The notes: generated by a model not told the origin, from the letters alone. 48,727 nucleotides of DNA from Halanaerobiales bacterium (GCA_016278415.1 JADQBV010000258.1:1-48727); one strand, 5' to 3'. Numbered from the stretch's first letter, positions 25,695 to 34,459 are shown. Program-made: numbers and translations.

Positions 25695-26756
25695 TTGAGT
25701 GATAAAAAAACTCTTATTAACAGTAAAGGACTTGCTGCTTTTAGTCGAGATATTTTAATGGAAGTTGGTCTTAGGGAAAAAGAAGCTAGAATTGTCACTG
25801 ATTCTCTTATTGACGCCAATCTAAGGGGTGTTGATACACATGGTATAACCAGATTGTCTATCTATACAAAACGCTTAAAGGAAGGGGTAGTAAATGTAGA
25901 CCCCCAGATGAAGCTAAAAAAAACCATGGATACTGTAGCTCTTCTTGATGGTGATAATGGTCAGGGCCAGGTAGTTGGCATGAGAGCTGTCAATGAGGCT
26001 ACTAAAATGGCTAAAGAAAAAGGTACTGGCTTTGTAGGTGTTAATAATAGCAATCATTTTGGTACTGCTGCTTTTTTTGCTATGGAAATAATGAAGAAAG
26101 ATCAGATAGGCTTAGTATTTTCTAATGCACCTTCAACAATGGTACCTTTTGGTGGTGCTAAACCATTCTTTGGTACGAATCCCCTAGCAGTTACCATTCC
26201 CACTGAAAAAGAGCTGCCAATAGTTATTGATATGGCAACTAGTGTTGTGGCACAGGGTAAAATAATACTGGCTGATAAAGAAGGAAAGGACATTCCTGAG
26301 GGATGGGCTGTTGATAAAGATGGTAATCCAACTAAAGATACTAAAGCTGCACTTGCAGGAGCAGTACTGCCTCTTGGTGGACCTAAGGGTTCTGCCCTGG
26401 CTTTATTGGTAGATATACTAAGTGGCGTATTGACAGGGGCTTTTTGGGGTCCACACTTGAATAATATGTGGACTGATTTCGAAAATCCACAGAATGTGGG
26501 TCATTTTATTGGTGCAATTAATATAGCTGGTCTTATGCCTGTCAATATCTTTAAGGAAAGGGTTGATCAAATAATTCGTGAGATTAAGAATGTACCCCCT
26601 GCCCCTGGATTTGATGAAGTTTTTCTACCAGGAGAGATTGAAAATAATACAAAAGAAGAGAGATTAGAAAAAGGGATACCTTTAGGTGATGGGGTATATA
26701 GAGAGCTTATTAATATAGGAGATAAATATGGTAAAGGATTTAAAGAATATCTATAA
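25695..26756 (+). CDS. Malate/L-lactate dehydrogenase family (Ldh2/AllD/YlbC) oxidoreductase
   Basis: A 353-residue NAD(P)-dependent 2-hydroxyacid dehydrogenase of the Ldh2/MDG family, unrelated in fold to classical LDH. His49 in G-V-D-T-H-G-I-T-R is the catalytic histidine; V-N-N-S-N-H-F-G-T-A and P-F-F-G-T-N-P-L-A are typical. Members act on malate, lactate, ureidoglycolate, 2,3-diketogulonate or delta1-piperidine carboxylate, so the substrate is open. The start is TTG behind AAGGATGTG, 31 bases after the alcohol dehydrogenase. In this operon a sugar-derived 2-hydroxy acid or pyruvate/lactate is likely. Confidence 0.88.
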   Translation: MSDKKTLINSKGLAAFSRDILMEVGLREKEARIVTDSLIDANLRGVDTHGITRLSIYTKRLKEGVVNVDPQMKLKKTMDTVALLDGDNGQGQVVGMRAVNEATKMAKEKGTGFVGVNNSNHFGTAAFFAMEIMKKDQIGLVFSNAPSTMVPFGGAKPFFGTNPLAVTIPTEKELPIVIDMATSVVAQGKIILADKEGKDIPEGWAVDKDGNPTKDTKAALAGAVLPLGGPKGSALALLVDILSGVLTGAFWGPHLNNMWTDFENPQNVGHFIGAINIAGLMPVNIFKERVDQIIREIKNVPPAPGFDEVFLPGEIENNTKEERLEKGIPLGDGVYRELINIGDKYGKGFKEYL

Positions 26757-26893
26757 AAAGCTATATAATTACTTGCTGGTAATAATTGATATTTTTAGTT
26801 TCTGAAGATACCGCTATTATTTGAAGAAGTATGAGCAATTATTTAGTTTAAATAAATTGGACTATATTAGAAATAGAAAGGGGTTTATAAGCT

Positions 26894-27874
26894 ATGGATA
26901 AACCAAAGGTATATGTTAGTAGAAAGTTACCTCAAAAGGCCCTTGATATGATTTCTGCAGAATGTGAAATGGAAGTCAACCCTAATAATAGGGTTTTGAC
27001 AAGAAGGGAATTAGAAGAAGCTGTTAAGGGCATCGATGGTCTGCTTTGTCTTCTAACAGATACAATTGATGCTGGTCTGCTTGAATTGAATCCAGATTTA
27101 AAAGTAATAGCAAATTATGCTGTTGGTTATAATAATATTGATGTTGGGGCCTGTACTACAAAAGGAATCCCAGTTTCAAATACCCCTGGAGTTCTTACTG
27201 ATACAACAGCTGACTTTGCCTGGACATTATTAATGGCTACAGCCAGGAGAATAGTTGAAGCTGATCGTTTTGTTAGAGATGGTAAATATGAAGGATGGGG
27301 GCCAATGATGTTTTTAGGTGGAGATATCCATGGAAAAACACTTGGTGTGATTGGAATGGGACGTATTGGTCAAGCCTTTGCTAGTAGGACTAAGGGCTTT
27401 GATATGAGGGTAGTATATTATGATGCTTTTAGAAAGACTGAGGAAGAGGAAGCGGAACTAGGAATAGAATATCTTGAATTTGATGAATTATTAAAATGCT
27501 CAGATTTTATTAGTATTCATGTACCTTATATTCCAGAAACAGAGCATTTAATTGGTAAAGGTGAACTAGAATTAATGAAAAAAACAGCATACTTAATAAA
27601 TACTGCTCGTGGTCCAATAGTGGATGAAGAGGCATTAGTCAATGCACTTAGAGAAGGTGAAATAGCAGGTGCAGGTCTTGATGTCTATGAAGATGAACCA
27701 GAATTGGCGTCTGGCCTAGCCGAGCTTGACAATGTTATTCTAGCTCCACATATAGCCAGTGCAAGTATAGAAACCAGGACAAAAATGGCAGTTATGGCAG
27801 CCGAGAATTTACTGGCAGGTCTCAAAGGTAAAGATATGCCTAATATAATCAATCCAGAAGTGCTTGATAAATAA
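26894..27874 (+). CDS. D-2-hydroxyacid dehydrogenase, glyoxylate/hydroxypyruvate reductase type
   Basis: A 326-residue D-isomer-specific 2-hydroxyacid dehydrogenase of the GRHPR/GyaR type. The Rossmann motif is G-V-I-G-M-G-R-I-G-Q. The catalytic residues are Arg239 (N-T-A-R-G-P), a Glu near 268 (Y-E-D-E-P) and His286 (A-P-H-I-A-S). N-Y-A-V-G-Y-N-N-I-D near 75-84 is also typical. It would reduce hydroxypyruvate to D-glycerate or glyoxylate to glycolate. With glycerate kinase four genes upstream the hydroxypyruvate reaction makes sense, and the hydroxypyruvate source could be an aldolase such as the RraA-fold protein (inference). It has its own GAAAGGGG site after a 137-base gap. Confidence 0.9.
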   Translation: MDKPKVYVSRKLPQKALDMISAECEMEVNPNNRVLTRRELEEAVKGIDGLLCLLTDTIDAGLLELNPDLKVIANYAVGYNNIDVGACTTKGIPVSNTPGVLTDTTADFAWTLLMATARRIVEADRFVRDGKYEGWGPMMFLGGDIHGKTLGVIGMGRIGQAFASRTKGFDMRVVYYDAFRKTEEEEAELGIEYLEFDELLKCSDFISIHVPYIPETEHLIGKGELELMKKTAYLINTARGPIVDEEALVNALREGEIAGAGLDVYEDEPELASGLAELDNVILAPHIASASIETRTKMAVMAAENLLAGLKGKDMPNIINPEVLDK

Positions 27875-27965
27875 GCCTTCTTAGTTATTGTAAGGATAAT
27901 ATATAATTATGATACTGAGTTCAGGATATTAAGAATTCTATATATTCTTAAGGAGGAATAATAAG

Positions 27966-29423
27966 ATGAAAAAAAATGATAAATATTTAAATTTCATAAA
28001 TGGGGAATGGGTGGAGCCAGGCTCTGGCAATTATTATGATGTCTATAATCCGGCAGCTAATGATGACTTGATTGGTAAATTTCCATTGTCTACTGAAGAA
28101 GATGTAGAAAAAGCGGTAATGAGTGCTGATAAAGCCTTTGGAAGATGGTCAAAATCTACAATTACTGAAAGAACAAAAACAATGTATGAGTTTATAAGAT
28201 TGTGTGAAGAGAATGTAGATAAACTTGCAGAGGCATTGTGTCTGGAGCAAGGAAAACCATTAAAAGAAGCACTTGGTGAAACAAAAAGGGGCATTGAGGA
28301 AGTATATTATGCTACAGGTGAAGCAGCCCGCCTTGAAGGAATTACTTTACCTAGTACCAGAGAAAATGTTAGGAATAGTGTTCTTCGTGTTCCTATAGGT
28401 CCAATTGCTGCAATTACTCCCTGGAATTTCCCTGTAATTACCCCATTAAGAAAGATTGTACCTGCTTTAATCGCTGGTTGTACAGTTGTCTTTAAACCAG
28501 CATCAAGTACTCCTTTTGCTGCAACCTTAATTATTGATCTACTGGATAAAGCAGGTTTCCCAGCTGGTGTAGTAAATTTAATTGTAGGTAAGGGAAGTAA
28601 AGTTGGAAATGCACTTGTTAGTAATCCACTTATTAAGGGTATTTCATTTACAGGATCTACTAAGGTAGGAGAAAGTATAAATGTAGCTGCTGCCCGGAAC
28701 TTCACACGAGTTCAATTGGAAATGGGAGGAAAAAATCCTGCAGTTGTTGCAGAATATAGTGATCTAGAAGATGCTGCTTCACAGATAGTCAGTGCTGCTT
28801 TTTCTAATGCTGGTCAGAGATGTACTGCAATTAGCCGGGTTATCGTACTGGAAAAACACCGTGTTGAACTGGAGGATTTAATTGTTGATAAAGTTAAGGA
28901 CTTTAACGTTGGTAAAGGTATGGATGATAAGACTGATATAGGTCCTATTATAGATAAAAGTGCTTTAGAAAGTATTTCTGCTTATGTCGAAGGAGCCAGA
29001 TCCGCAGGTGCAAATGTAAAAATCGGCGGTAATATAATATCTGGAGGTATATATGATGAGGGTTCTTATTATGAACCAACTGTTCTCACTGAAGTGACTC
29101 CAGATATGGAAGTAGCTAAAGAGGAAATCTTCGGTCCTGTATTAGTTGTAATTTCTGTGAAAGATTTTGAAGAGGCTCTTGCTGTAAGCAATGATACCCA
29201 ATATGGTTTAGCAGCTGCAGTATTCTCAGATAAGATAGACTATATTAATGAATTTATTGATAAAGAGAAAACAGGTATGATTAATGTTAATCATGGTACA
29301 GCTAGCGAAATGCATATGCCTTTTGGCGGGACTAAAAATTCAGGATATGGACCTTTCTCAATTGGAACAACTAATAAATACTTCTTTACTGAACCAAGGG
29401 TAGTTTATACTAAATTTAAATAG
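27966..29423 (+). CDS. Aldehyde dehydrogenase (2,5-dioxovalerate/glyceraldehyde type)
   Basis: A 485-residue NAD(P)-dependent aldehyde dehydrogenase. Active-site Cys286 (N-A-G-Q-R-C-T), Glu252 (L-E-M-G-G-K-N) and the T-P-W-N-F-P-V segment are intact. Overall it resembles Bacillus YcbD, the 2-ketoglutarate-semialdehyde (2,5-dioxovalerate) dehydrogenase of glucarate breakdown. Related enzymes also oxidise glyceraldehyde or glycolaldehyde. In this cluster glyceraldehyde to glycerate, feeding the glycerate kinase, or glycolaldehyde to glycolate are the best guesses. AAGGAGG precedes the ATG. Confidence 0.9.
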   Translation: MKKNDKYLNFINGEWVEPGSGNYYDVYNPAANDDLIGKFPLSTEEDVEKAVMSADKAFGRWSKSTITERTKTMYEFIRLCEENVDKLAEALCLEQGKPLKEALGETKRGIEEVYYATGEAARLEGITLPSTRENVRNSVLRVPIGPIAAITPWNFPVITPLRKIVPALIAGCTVVFKPASSTPFAATLIIDLLDKAGFPAGVVNLIVGKGSKVGNALVSNPLIKGISFTGSTKVGESINVAAARNFTRVQLEMGGKNPAVVAEYSDLEDAASQIVSAAFSNAGQRCTAISRVIVLEKHRVELEDLIVDKVKDFNVGKGMDDKTDIGPIIDKSALESISAYVEGARSAGANVKIGGNIISGGIYDEGSYYEPTVLTEVTPDMEVAKEEIFGPVLVVISVKDFEEALAVSNDTQYGLAAAVFSDKIDYINEFIDKEKTGMINVNHGTASEMHMPFGGTKNSGYGPFSIGTTNKYFFTEPRVVYTKFK

Positions 29424-29483
29424 GATTAGATTACTGTTTTAAAAATAGTATGAAATTAGTAGAAAAAAAGGGGGGGGTAGATT

Positions 29484-29915
29484 GTGAGGAGTTTTTCTGT
29501 TGGTAAAGAAGAAGATGTGATAGCACTAGGCCTTGATTCTGGGGATGATTTATTAGGCTCTATTGAGGAAGCTATAGCGGAAATGGATATAAAGAATGGG
29601 GTTGTTGTATCTGGTATAGGTAGTTTATCAGAGGCCTATTATCATATCGTAGAGCCAGGTGATGAAAAACCCTGGAAGGATAAATTTATTAAAAAAGAAG
29701 GCACAATAGAGTTTATAAATTTACAGGGTGTTATTGCCAATGGTGAACCACACCTTCATATTGCACTTGCTCAAAACGATAAGGCCTTTGGTGGTCATCT
29801 GGAAAAGGGTTGTAAAATTTTAACTGTATCAGAGATAATTATCAAGAAAGTATCAGGGGATATGAAAAGAGTTATGCACGAAATGGGCTATGGACAACTA
29901 TCTCAGGGGAATTGA
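29484..29915 (+). CDS. PPC (DUF296) domain protein
   Basis: A 143-residue single-domain PPC/DUF296 protein, the fold also found in plant AT-hook DNA-binding proteins. The conserved P-H-L-H-I segment (about residues 90-94) and A-F-G-G-H-L supply histidines that bind a metal in bacterial structures. The bacterial role is unknown, and nothing here shows DNA binding (no AT-hook, no helix-turn-helix). The GTG start follows a run of eight G. It comes 60 bases after the aldehyde dehydrogenase in a run of sugar-acid enzymes, which hints at a small metal-dependent enzyme or effector rather than a chromatin protein (inference). Confidence 0.8.
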   Translation: MRSFSVGKEEDVIALGLDSGDDLLGSIEEAIAEMDIKNGVVVSGIGSLSEAYYHIVEPGDEKPWKDKFIKKEGTIEFINLQGVIANGEPHLHIALAQNDKAFGGHLEKGCKILTVSEIIIKKVSGDMKRVMHEMGYGQLSQGN

Positions 29916-29979
29916 TTTTCTTGGGAACTACAATTAAATTTGGTAAAGTTGTACAGGTTTGAGTCTAACAAAAAGTATA

Positions 29980-29996
29980 TTGTGCAACATGCACTA
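29980..29996. promoter_or_regulatory. Candidate CdaR-type operator 2
   Basis: TTGTGCA-ACA-TGCACTA is a 17-base palindrome (6 of 7 pairs), matching the site at 21955. It lies 26 bases upstream of the next likely -35 box (TTGATA 30023-30028, TATAAA 30045-30050), a position suitable for an activator. Confidence 0.45.
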
Positions 29997-30022
29997 AATG
30001 TTTCAAATAATTACTAGTTTTT

Positions 30023-30050
30023 TTGATAGTTTATATATTGATAATATAAA
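30023..30050 (+). promoter_or_regulatory. Promoter of the RraA/ABC importer operon
   Basis: TTGATA, a 16-base spacer and TATAAA lie about 140 bases before the RraA-fold gene. The match is fair, not excellent. Confidence 0.4.
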
Positions 30051-30191
30051 GAATATTAAATATAATTAAACTAGTCGATGAATTATAAAATATAAAATTT
30101 CTACTTAAATAGTATATAAAAAAGGGGGGATAAAAAAAGCCCTAGGAAATAGTTAAAGTAAATTTAGTAATATATCAAGGAGGAAATAAAA

Positions 30192-30902
30192 ATGGATAAG
30201 AAGGAAAAGAAAAAAATACTAGAAATGTATAAGGATTTTAGGGTGACAGATGTAAGAGATGGCATGGACTGGTGTGGTTATCATCATTATGGGACTGTTG
30301 ATTACAAAATTAAAGCACTTTGGCGAACTAAAGCTATTGGCTTCGCTAGAACAGCAAGATATCTACCTTTTGAAGGTCCGGCGCCTACAGTAACCGGTGA
30401 TGAATATACCGAATGGTCAAATTGGTATTATGGTAATGTCTGTACAGATGATTGGTCAGCAGATATTGAAGATGGAGATTTTATTTGTCTAGACGTATGT
30501 GGTATTGATGTAGGTTTATTGGGATCTAATAATACATTAAGTTGTATGAATGACGGTGCTGTTGGATTTTTGACTAATGGTGGTGGTATACGCGATACAG
30601 ATGAGGTTATACTTCAAAAAGTACCTGTATGGTCAAGGTTTATATCACAACCTATGGATCAAGCCAGAATCCGTTATTATGAGAAAGATATTCCAATAGA
30701 AATCGGTGGTGTAGCAATATACCCAGATGACCTTATTGTCGCAGATGGCGATGGTGTGGTAGTTGTACCAAATAAATTGATTTATGATGTGTATAAGTAC
30801 GCGTATCAGGAAATGAAAGGTGATAAAATAGCCAGACGTAAAAAGTATATTGAAATGGGCTTAGAACTTGATGAGACTGTTGAGACTGAAGGTCTTGAAT
30901 AA
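30192..30902 (+). CDS. RraA-fold protein, possible 2-keto-acid aldolase
   Basis: A 236-residue protein of the RraA/HMG-aldolase fold (often misnamed demethylmenaquinone methyltransferase). The catalytic Arg-Asp pair of the aldolase branch is kept (N-G-G-G-I-R-D-T-D, Arg134-Asp135), and P-I-E-I-G-G-V-A-I-Y-P-D-D and D-G-D-G-V-V-V-V-P are typical. It is about 70 residues longer than RraA, with a Trp-rich insert (W-S-N-W-Y-Y near residue 76) and a charged C-terminal helix. Known relatives split 4-hydroxy-2-oxo acids to pyruvate and a 2-oxo acid. It is the first gene of the importer operon (26 bases before the binding protein) and follows AAGGAGG. The substrate is unknown; this is one of the more promising new enzymes here. 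Confidence 0.75.
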   Translation: MDKKEKKKILEMYKDFRVTDVRDGMDWCGYHHYGTVDYKIKALWRTKAIGFARTARYLPFEGPAPTVTGDEYTEWSNWYYGNVCTDDWSADIEDGDFICLDVCGIDVGLLGSNNTLSCMNDGAVGFLTNGGGIRDTDEVILQKVPVWSRFISQPMDQARIRYYEKDIPIEIGGVAIYPDDLIVADGDGVVVVPNKLIYDVYKYAYQEMKGDKIARRKKYIEMGLELDETVETEGLE

Positions 30903-30928
30903 AAAATTAAAAGGGGTGTATTAAATTT

Positions 30929-32227
30929 ATGATGAATAAAAAATTATTTTCCGTTATTACATTTGCGATTTTGATTAGTTTATTTGTCGGAGTTTCCAGT
31001 GTTATGGCAGCAGATGAAGTTAATATTTCATTTACCTGGTGGGGGGATACTGCAAGACATGAGGTCTATAACGAGATTGTAGATATGTTTGAAGAAGAAT
31101 ACCCAAATATTAATGTTGACAGATATCCTGGGAGTTGGAATCAATATTGGACAAAGTTATCTACCCAGGCTGCCAGTGGAACTGCACCTGATGTTATAGG
31201 TATGCATCCACGTTATGTAGCTGATTATGCACCAAGGGGTGCTCTGTTAGATTTGGCACCATATGTTGAATCTGGTGCTCTTGATCTTTATAATGTTCCA
31301 TCATCTGTAAAGGGAACTGGTCTTGTAGATGGTACACAATATATGATCGCACAGGGTGTTACAATGACTGGTTACATTTACAATAATCAGACACTTGATG
31401 ATCTTGGTATATCATACCCAGCTTTGGACTGGACATATGAAGACTTTGCTAAAAAAGTTACAGAAATTACTGAAACAGCTAAGGCAAAGGGTATTGAAAT
31501 GTGGGGGGCTTCTGATGATTCTTCCCTATTTATTCCACAATTTGCTTATTATGCACGTTCAAAGGGCGAGGTGGCTTATACAGCTGATGGCAAAATCGGT
31601 TTTTCTGAAGAGACTTTAGCAGAATGGTTCCAATACTGGAAAGATTTAAGAGACACAGGCGCTATTCCTGGGGCAGCAACTATTGTAGAGTATAGGGGTC
31701 TTCCTCTAGAACAAAATCTATTTAATACAGGTAAAATTGCAATAAGTACTATACCAGCTAATCAGTTATGGTTGTTCCAGGAACAGGTAACTAATGGTGG
31801 GAAACTACAAATGGTTCGTATGCCTCACCTGGCAGACGGAAAGCCTGGTGAATATCTGGAAGGTGCTCAATTTTCTATCACATCGGGTTCAGAACATCCT
31901 GATGCAGCAGCTAAGTTAATTAGTTTCTTTATTAATGATAAAGAAGCACAGGAACTATTTAAGCTTGAACAGGGCGTACCACCAACAACTACTGCACAGG
32001 AAGTTATTACAGACAGTTTAACTCCTGCTGATCAAAGAACTGTTGAATTTGTATCATATGCACTAGAAATGGCCGGTACAGCACCACAACCCCCAACAGG
32101 GTCTGCTGAGGTAATCTCAGTCTTTGAAGAAGTTGCAGATTCAGTTGCCTTTGGATATATGACACCTGAAGAGGGTGCAGCTGATTTTATGCAGCGTGCA
32201 AAAGATATTCTTTCAATGAACAGATAG
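30929..32227 (+). CDS. ABC sugar importer, solute-binding protein
   Basis: A 432-residue family-1 extracellular solute-binding protein of the carbohydrate uptake transporter-1 class. Residues 1-27 are a type-I signal peptide ending V-M-A-A-D; there is no lipobox cysteine, so it would be a free periplasmic protein, as in diderm bacteria. F-T-W-W-G-D-T-A-R and the G-T-A-P-D-V motif are typical. It follows the RraA-fold gene and is separated from its permeases by 450 bases of structured DNA. The ligand is not readable; an oligomeric or monomeric sugar acid is likely from context. Confidence 0.9.
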   Translation: MMNKKLFSVITFAILISLFVGVSSVMAADEVNISFTWWGDTARHEVYNEIVDMFEEEYPNINVDRYPGSWNQYWTKLSTQAASGTAPDVIGMHPRYVADYAPRGALLDLAPYVESGALDLYNVPSSVKGTGLVDGTQYMIAQGVTMTGYIYNNQTLDDLGISYPALDWTYEDFAKKVTEITETAKAKGIEMWGASDDSSLFIPQFAYYARSKGEVAYTADGKIGFSEETLAEWFQYWKDLRDTGAIPGAATIVEYRGLPLEQNLFNTGKIAISTIPANQLWLFQEQVTNGGKLQMVRMPHLADGKPGEYLEGAQFSITSGSEHPDAAAKLISFFINDKEAQELFKLEQGVPPTTTAQEVITDSLTPADQRTVEFVSYALEMAGTAPQPPTGSAEVISVFEEVADSVAFGYMTPEEGAADFMQRAKDILSMNR

Positions 32228-32325
32228 TATATTTTCACAAATAGGAAATACAGGTACAATGATCTTTATATAGTGGAAGTATAGTTTCTAGGAGATATAA
32301 ATATAGTTGTACTAAATAATAGTAA

Positions 32326-32424
32326 AATGCGGTTTTCGTATAGATAAAGAAGTAATGCAATTTTAATTCTTACTGGTAAAATACCGGTATGAGTCATCAA
32401 AAGTATTCTTACGAAAACCGCATT
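32326..32424. repeat. 99-base nested inverted-repeat element A
   Basis: AATGCGGTTTTCGTA (32326-32340) and TACGAAAACCGCATT (32410-32424) are perfect 15-base reverse complements. Between them TACTGGTA (32371-32378) and TACCGGTA (32382-32389) make an 8-bp hairpin with a 3-base loop. It may be a MITE-like element, a processed RNA or an attenuator that lowers permease expression. I see no clear target-site duplication. Confidence 0.75.
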
Positions 32425-32561
32425 AAATTAATAGTAGTAAGTATACATTTTTTCATATATCTATGGTGTATTTATATTATTATTTTATAATCTAAGAATT
32501 TTATTATTGGCATACAGGTTCTCATAATAACGCTGCATTGAGGGCTTGTCTTATTTGGGAC

Positions 32562-32643
32562 ATCAAATGAACGAGTTATTATAGTATTGTGTCAATACAA
32601 TACCTTGAATTTTATCGTTTTTCTTATACGTGGTTCATTTGAT
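32562..32643. repeat. 82-base nested inverted-repeat element B
   Basis: ATCAAATGAAC (32562-32572) and GTTCATTTGAT (32633-32643) are perfect 11-base reverse complements. They enclose a small hairpin, GTATTG-TGT-CAATAC (32584-32598). The layout resembles element A, though the sequence differs. It ends about 25 bases before the permease ribosome binding site. Confidence 0.65.
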
Positions 32644-32677
32644 TTCATATTGCTTTGCAGCAGCTTTGGAGGTTGAA

Positions 32678-33559
32678 ATGGTTAAATGGATTAAGAAATA
32701 TTGGGCAGGGTATTTCTTTCTTGGCCCCTGGATAATAGGACTTTTAGCATTTACGATAATTCCAATGATAGCATCACTATATCTATCATTTACAAACTAT
32801 AATATACTCAATGCACCTACCTTCACAGGATTAGAAAACTATATTAGGTTGTTTTCTGATAGAAATTTTATAAAGAGTTTAAGTGTTACCTTCAGATTTG
32901 TTTTAATAAGTGTACCATTTCGAATGGGATTCGCACTTTTTGTGGCTGTATTGTTAAATAGAAAGATAAGAGGATTAAGATATTATAGAGCTGTTTATTA
33001 TGTCCCAACATTGTTTGGTGGAAGTGTTGCTATATCTATTTTATGGCGGCAGATATTTAATAGTGAGGGCTTGGTAAATGATTTTCTAAATATTTTTGGA
33101 ATAGAGGGTATGAACTGGATTGCTAATCCCAGAACTGCATTATATACTCTAATATTACTTATGATCTGGCAGTTTGGTTCATCTATGTTAATCTTCCTGG
33201 CTGCCCTAAAACAGGTACCTGAAGAACTTTATGAATCAGCAGAAATGGACGGAGCTGGAAGCATTAGGAAGTTCATTAGTATTACTATTCCAATGATTAC
33301 TCCTATGATACTCTTTAATTTAATTATGACTATAATTGGGGCATTTCAGGCCTTTACCCCAGCTTATATTATAAGTAATGGTTCAGGTGGACCATTGGGT
33401 AGTACATTATTGTATTCTTTATATTTATATAAACGAGGCTTTACTTTTTTCCAGATGGGATATGCATCTACTATGGCCTGGTTGTTATTGATTATAATAG
33501 GTATAGTTACAGCACTTATATTCTGGTCGGCTAAGAAATGGGTATACTATGAAGGTTAA
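32678..33559 (+). CDS. ABC sugar importer permease (MalF/UgpA type)
   Basis: A 293-residue inner-membrane permease with six helices. I choose ATG 32678, five bases after GGAGG; an upstream in-frame start at 32630 lacks a site. The conserved cytoplasmic EAA loop is E-S-A-E-M-D-G-A-G (about residues 186-194), the docking site for the ATPase. Partner of the next permease. No ATPase gene is in this operon, so a shared MsmK/MsmX-like ATPase encoded elsewhere is expected, as is common for this transporter class. Confidence 0.9.
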   Translation: MVKWIKKYWAGYFFLGPWIIGLLAFTIIPMIASLYLSFTNYNILNAPTFTGLENYIRLFSDRNFIKSLSVTFRFVLISVPFRMGFALFVAVLLNRKIRGLRYYRAVYYVPTLFGGSVAISILWRQIFNSEGLVNDFLNIFGIEGMNWIANPRTALYTLILLMIWQFGSSMLIFLAALKQVPEELYESAEMDGAGSIRKFISITIPMITPMILFNLIMTIIGAFQAFTPAYIISNGSGGPLGSTLLYSLYLYKRGFTFFQMGYASTMAWLLLIIIGIVTALIFWSAKKWVYYEG

Positions 33560-33574
33560 TAGGAGGTGTCTTAT

Positions 33575-34459
33575 TTGAAAACAACTAGCGAAGGTTTATT
33601 TAATAATCAAATTAAAAAACTAAGAGAAAAATATAATAAAAAAATATTTATTCATATCTTTATAATTGTAGTTGGGGTTCTTATGATCTATCCCTTACTT
33701 TGGATGTTAAGTAGTTCATTTAAACCTAGTACTGAAATTTTTGCAGCTAAGTCTTTTTTTCCACAGGTTTTTACTCTTGAAAATTATATACAGGGTTGGA
33801 AGGGGATATCAGGATATACATTTGGTACTTTTTTTGCTAATTCTTTTTTTGTTACATTTATGGTAGTTGTGGGGACTTTAATTAGCTCTTCAATGGCGGC
33901 TTTTGCCTTTTCAAAACTAGAATTTCCACTAAAAAAAGTATTTTTCGGTATAATGTTGGCTACACTTATGCTTCCATATCATGTTAAACTAATACCAACA
34001 TATATAATCTTTAACAAACTAGGCTGGATAAATACCTTTCTACCTTTATATATCCCAAGATTCTTTGCAACACATGCGTTCTTCGTTTTTTTGCTGGTTC
34101 AGTATATGAGAACAATACCTAATGAGATTATGGAGTCAGCTGAAATAGATGGTGCTAGTAAGATAGGGATATTTATTCGATTAATGTTACCTTTATCAGT
34201 TCCGGCCCTTATTACATCTGGAATATTATCCTTTATATGGACCTGGAATGACTTCTTTTCTCAGCTACTTTATCTAAGTAATGTTACTAAATTTACTGTT
34301 GCTGTTGCTCTTAGAATGTTCGTAGATGCAACAAGTGGTAGTTCATGGGGTGCGATGTTCTCAATGTCAGTACTTTCATTAGTGCCACTTTTTGTTATAT
34401 TTGTATTCTTCCAGAAATATATAGTAGAAGGTATTACCGCTGGTAGTGTTAAAGGTTAA
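33575..34459 (+). CDS. ABC sugar importer permease (MalG/UgpE type)
   Basis: A 294-residue permease with six helices. The start is TTG 33575, eight bases after AGGAGGT; the GTG at 33566 lies inside that site and is unlikely. The EAA loop is E-S-A-E-I-D-G-A-S-K, and the C-terminus ends V-E-G-I-T-A-G-S-V-K-G, the usual end of MalG-type subunits. It lies 15 bases after its partner, and a strong terminator closes the operon. Confidence 0.9.
   Translation: MKTTSEGLFNNQIKKLREKYNKKIFIHIFIIVVGVLMIYPLLWMLSSSFKPSTEIFAAKSFFPQVFTLENYIQGWKGISGYTFGTFFANSFFVTFMVVVGTLISSSMAAFAFSKLEFPLKKVFFGIMLATLMLPYHVKLIPTYIIFNKLGWINTFLPLYIPRFFATHAFFVFLLVQYMRTIPNEIMESAEIDGASKIGIFIRLMLPLSVPALITSGILSFIWTWNDFFSQLLYLSNVTKFTVAVALRMFVDATSGSSWGAMFSMSVLSLVPLFVIFVFFQKYIVEGITAGSVKG

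Larger units (their letters stand above)
32228..32677. other. Structured intergenic region between binding protein and permease
   Basis: 450 bases with no supportable gene. It contains two nested inverted-repeat elements (32326-32424 and 32562-32643). I see no promoter I would defend. Confidence 0.7.

Noticed and set aside
28307..28705. 132-codon minus-strand open frame
   Set aside because: It lies wholly inside the well-supported aldehyde dehydrogenase gene and has no family features or ribosome site.
29916..30191. tRNA or riboswitch in the gap before the RraA-fold gene
   Set aside because: No cloverleaf, no CCA end and no known riboswitch core; only the palindrome and promoter are supported.
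32326..32424. CRISPR repeat pair
   Set aside because: Only one inverted, not direct, repeat pair, with no spacer series and no cas genes.
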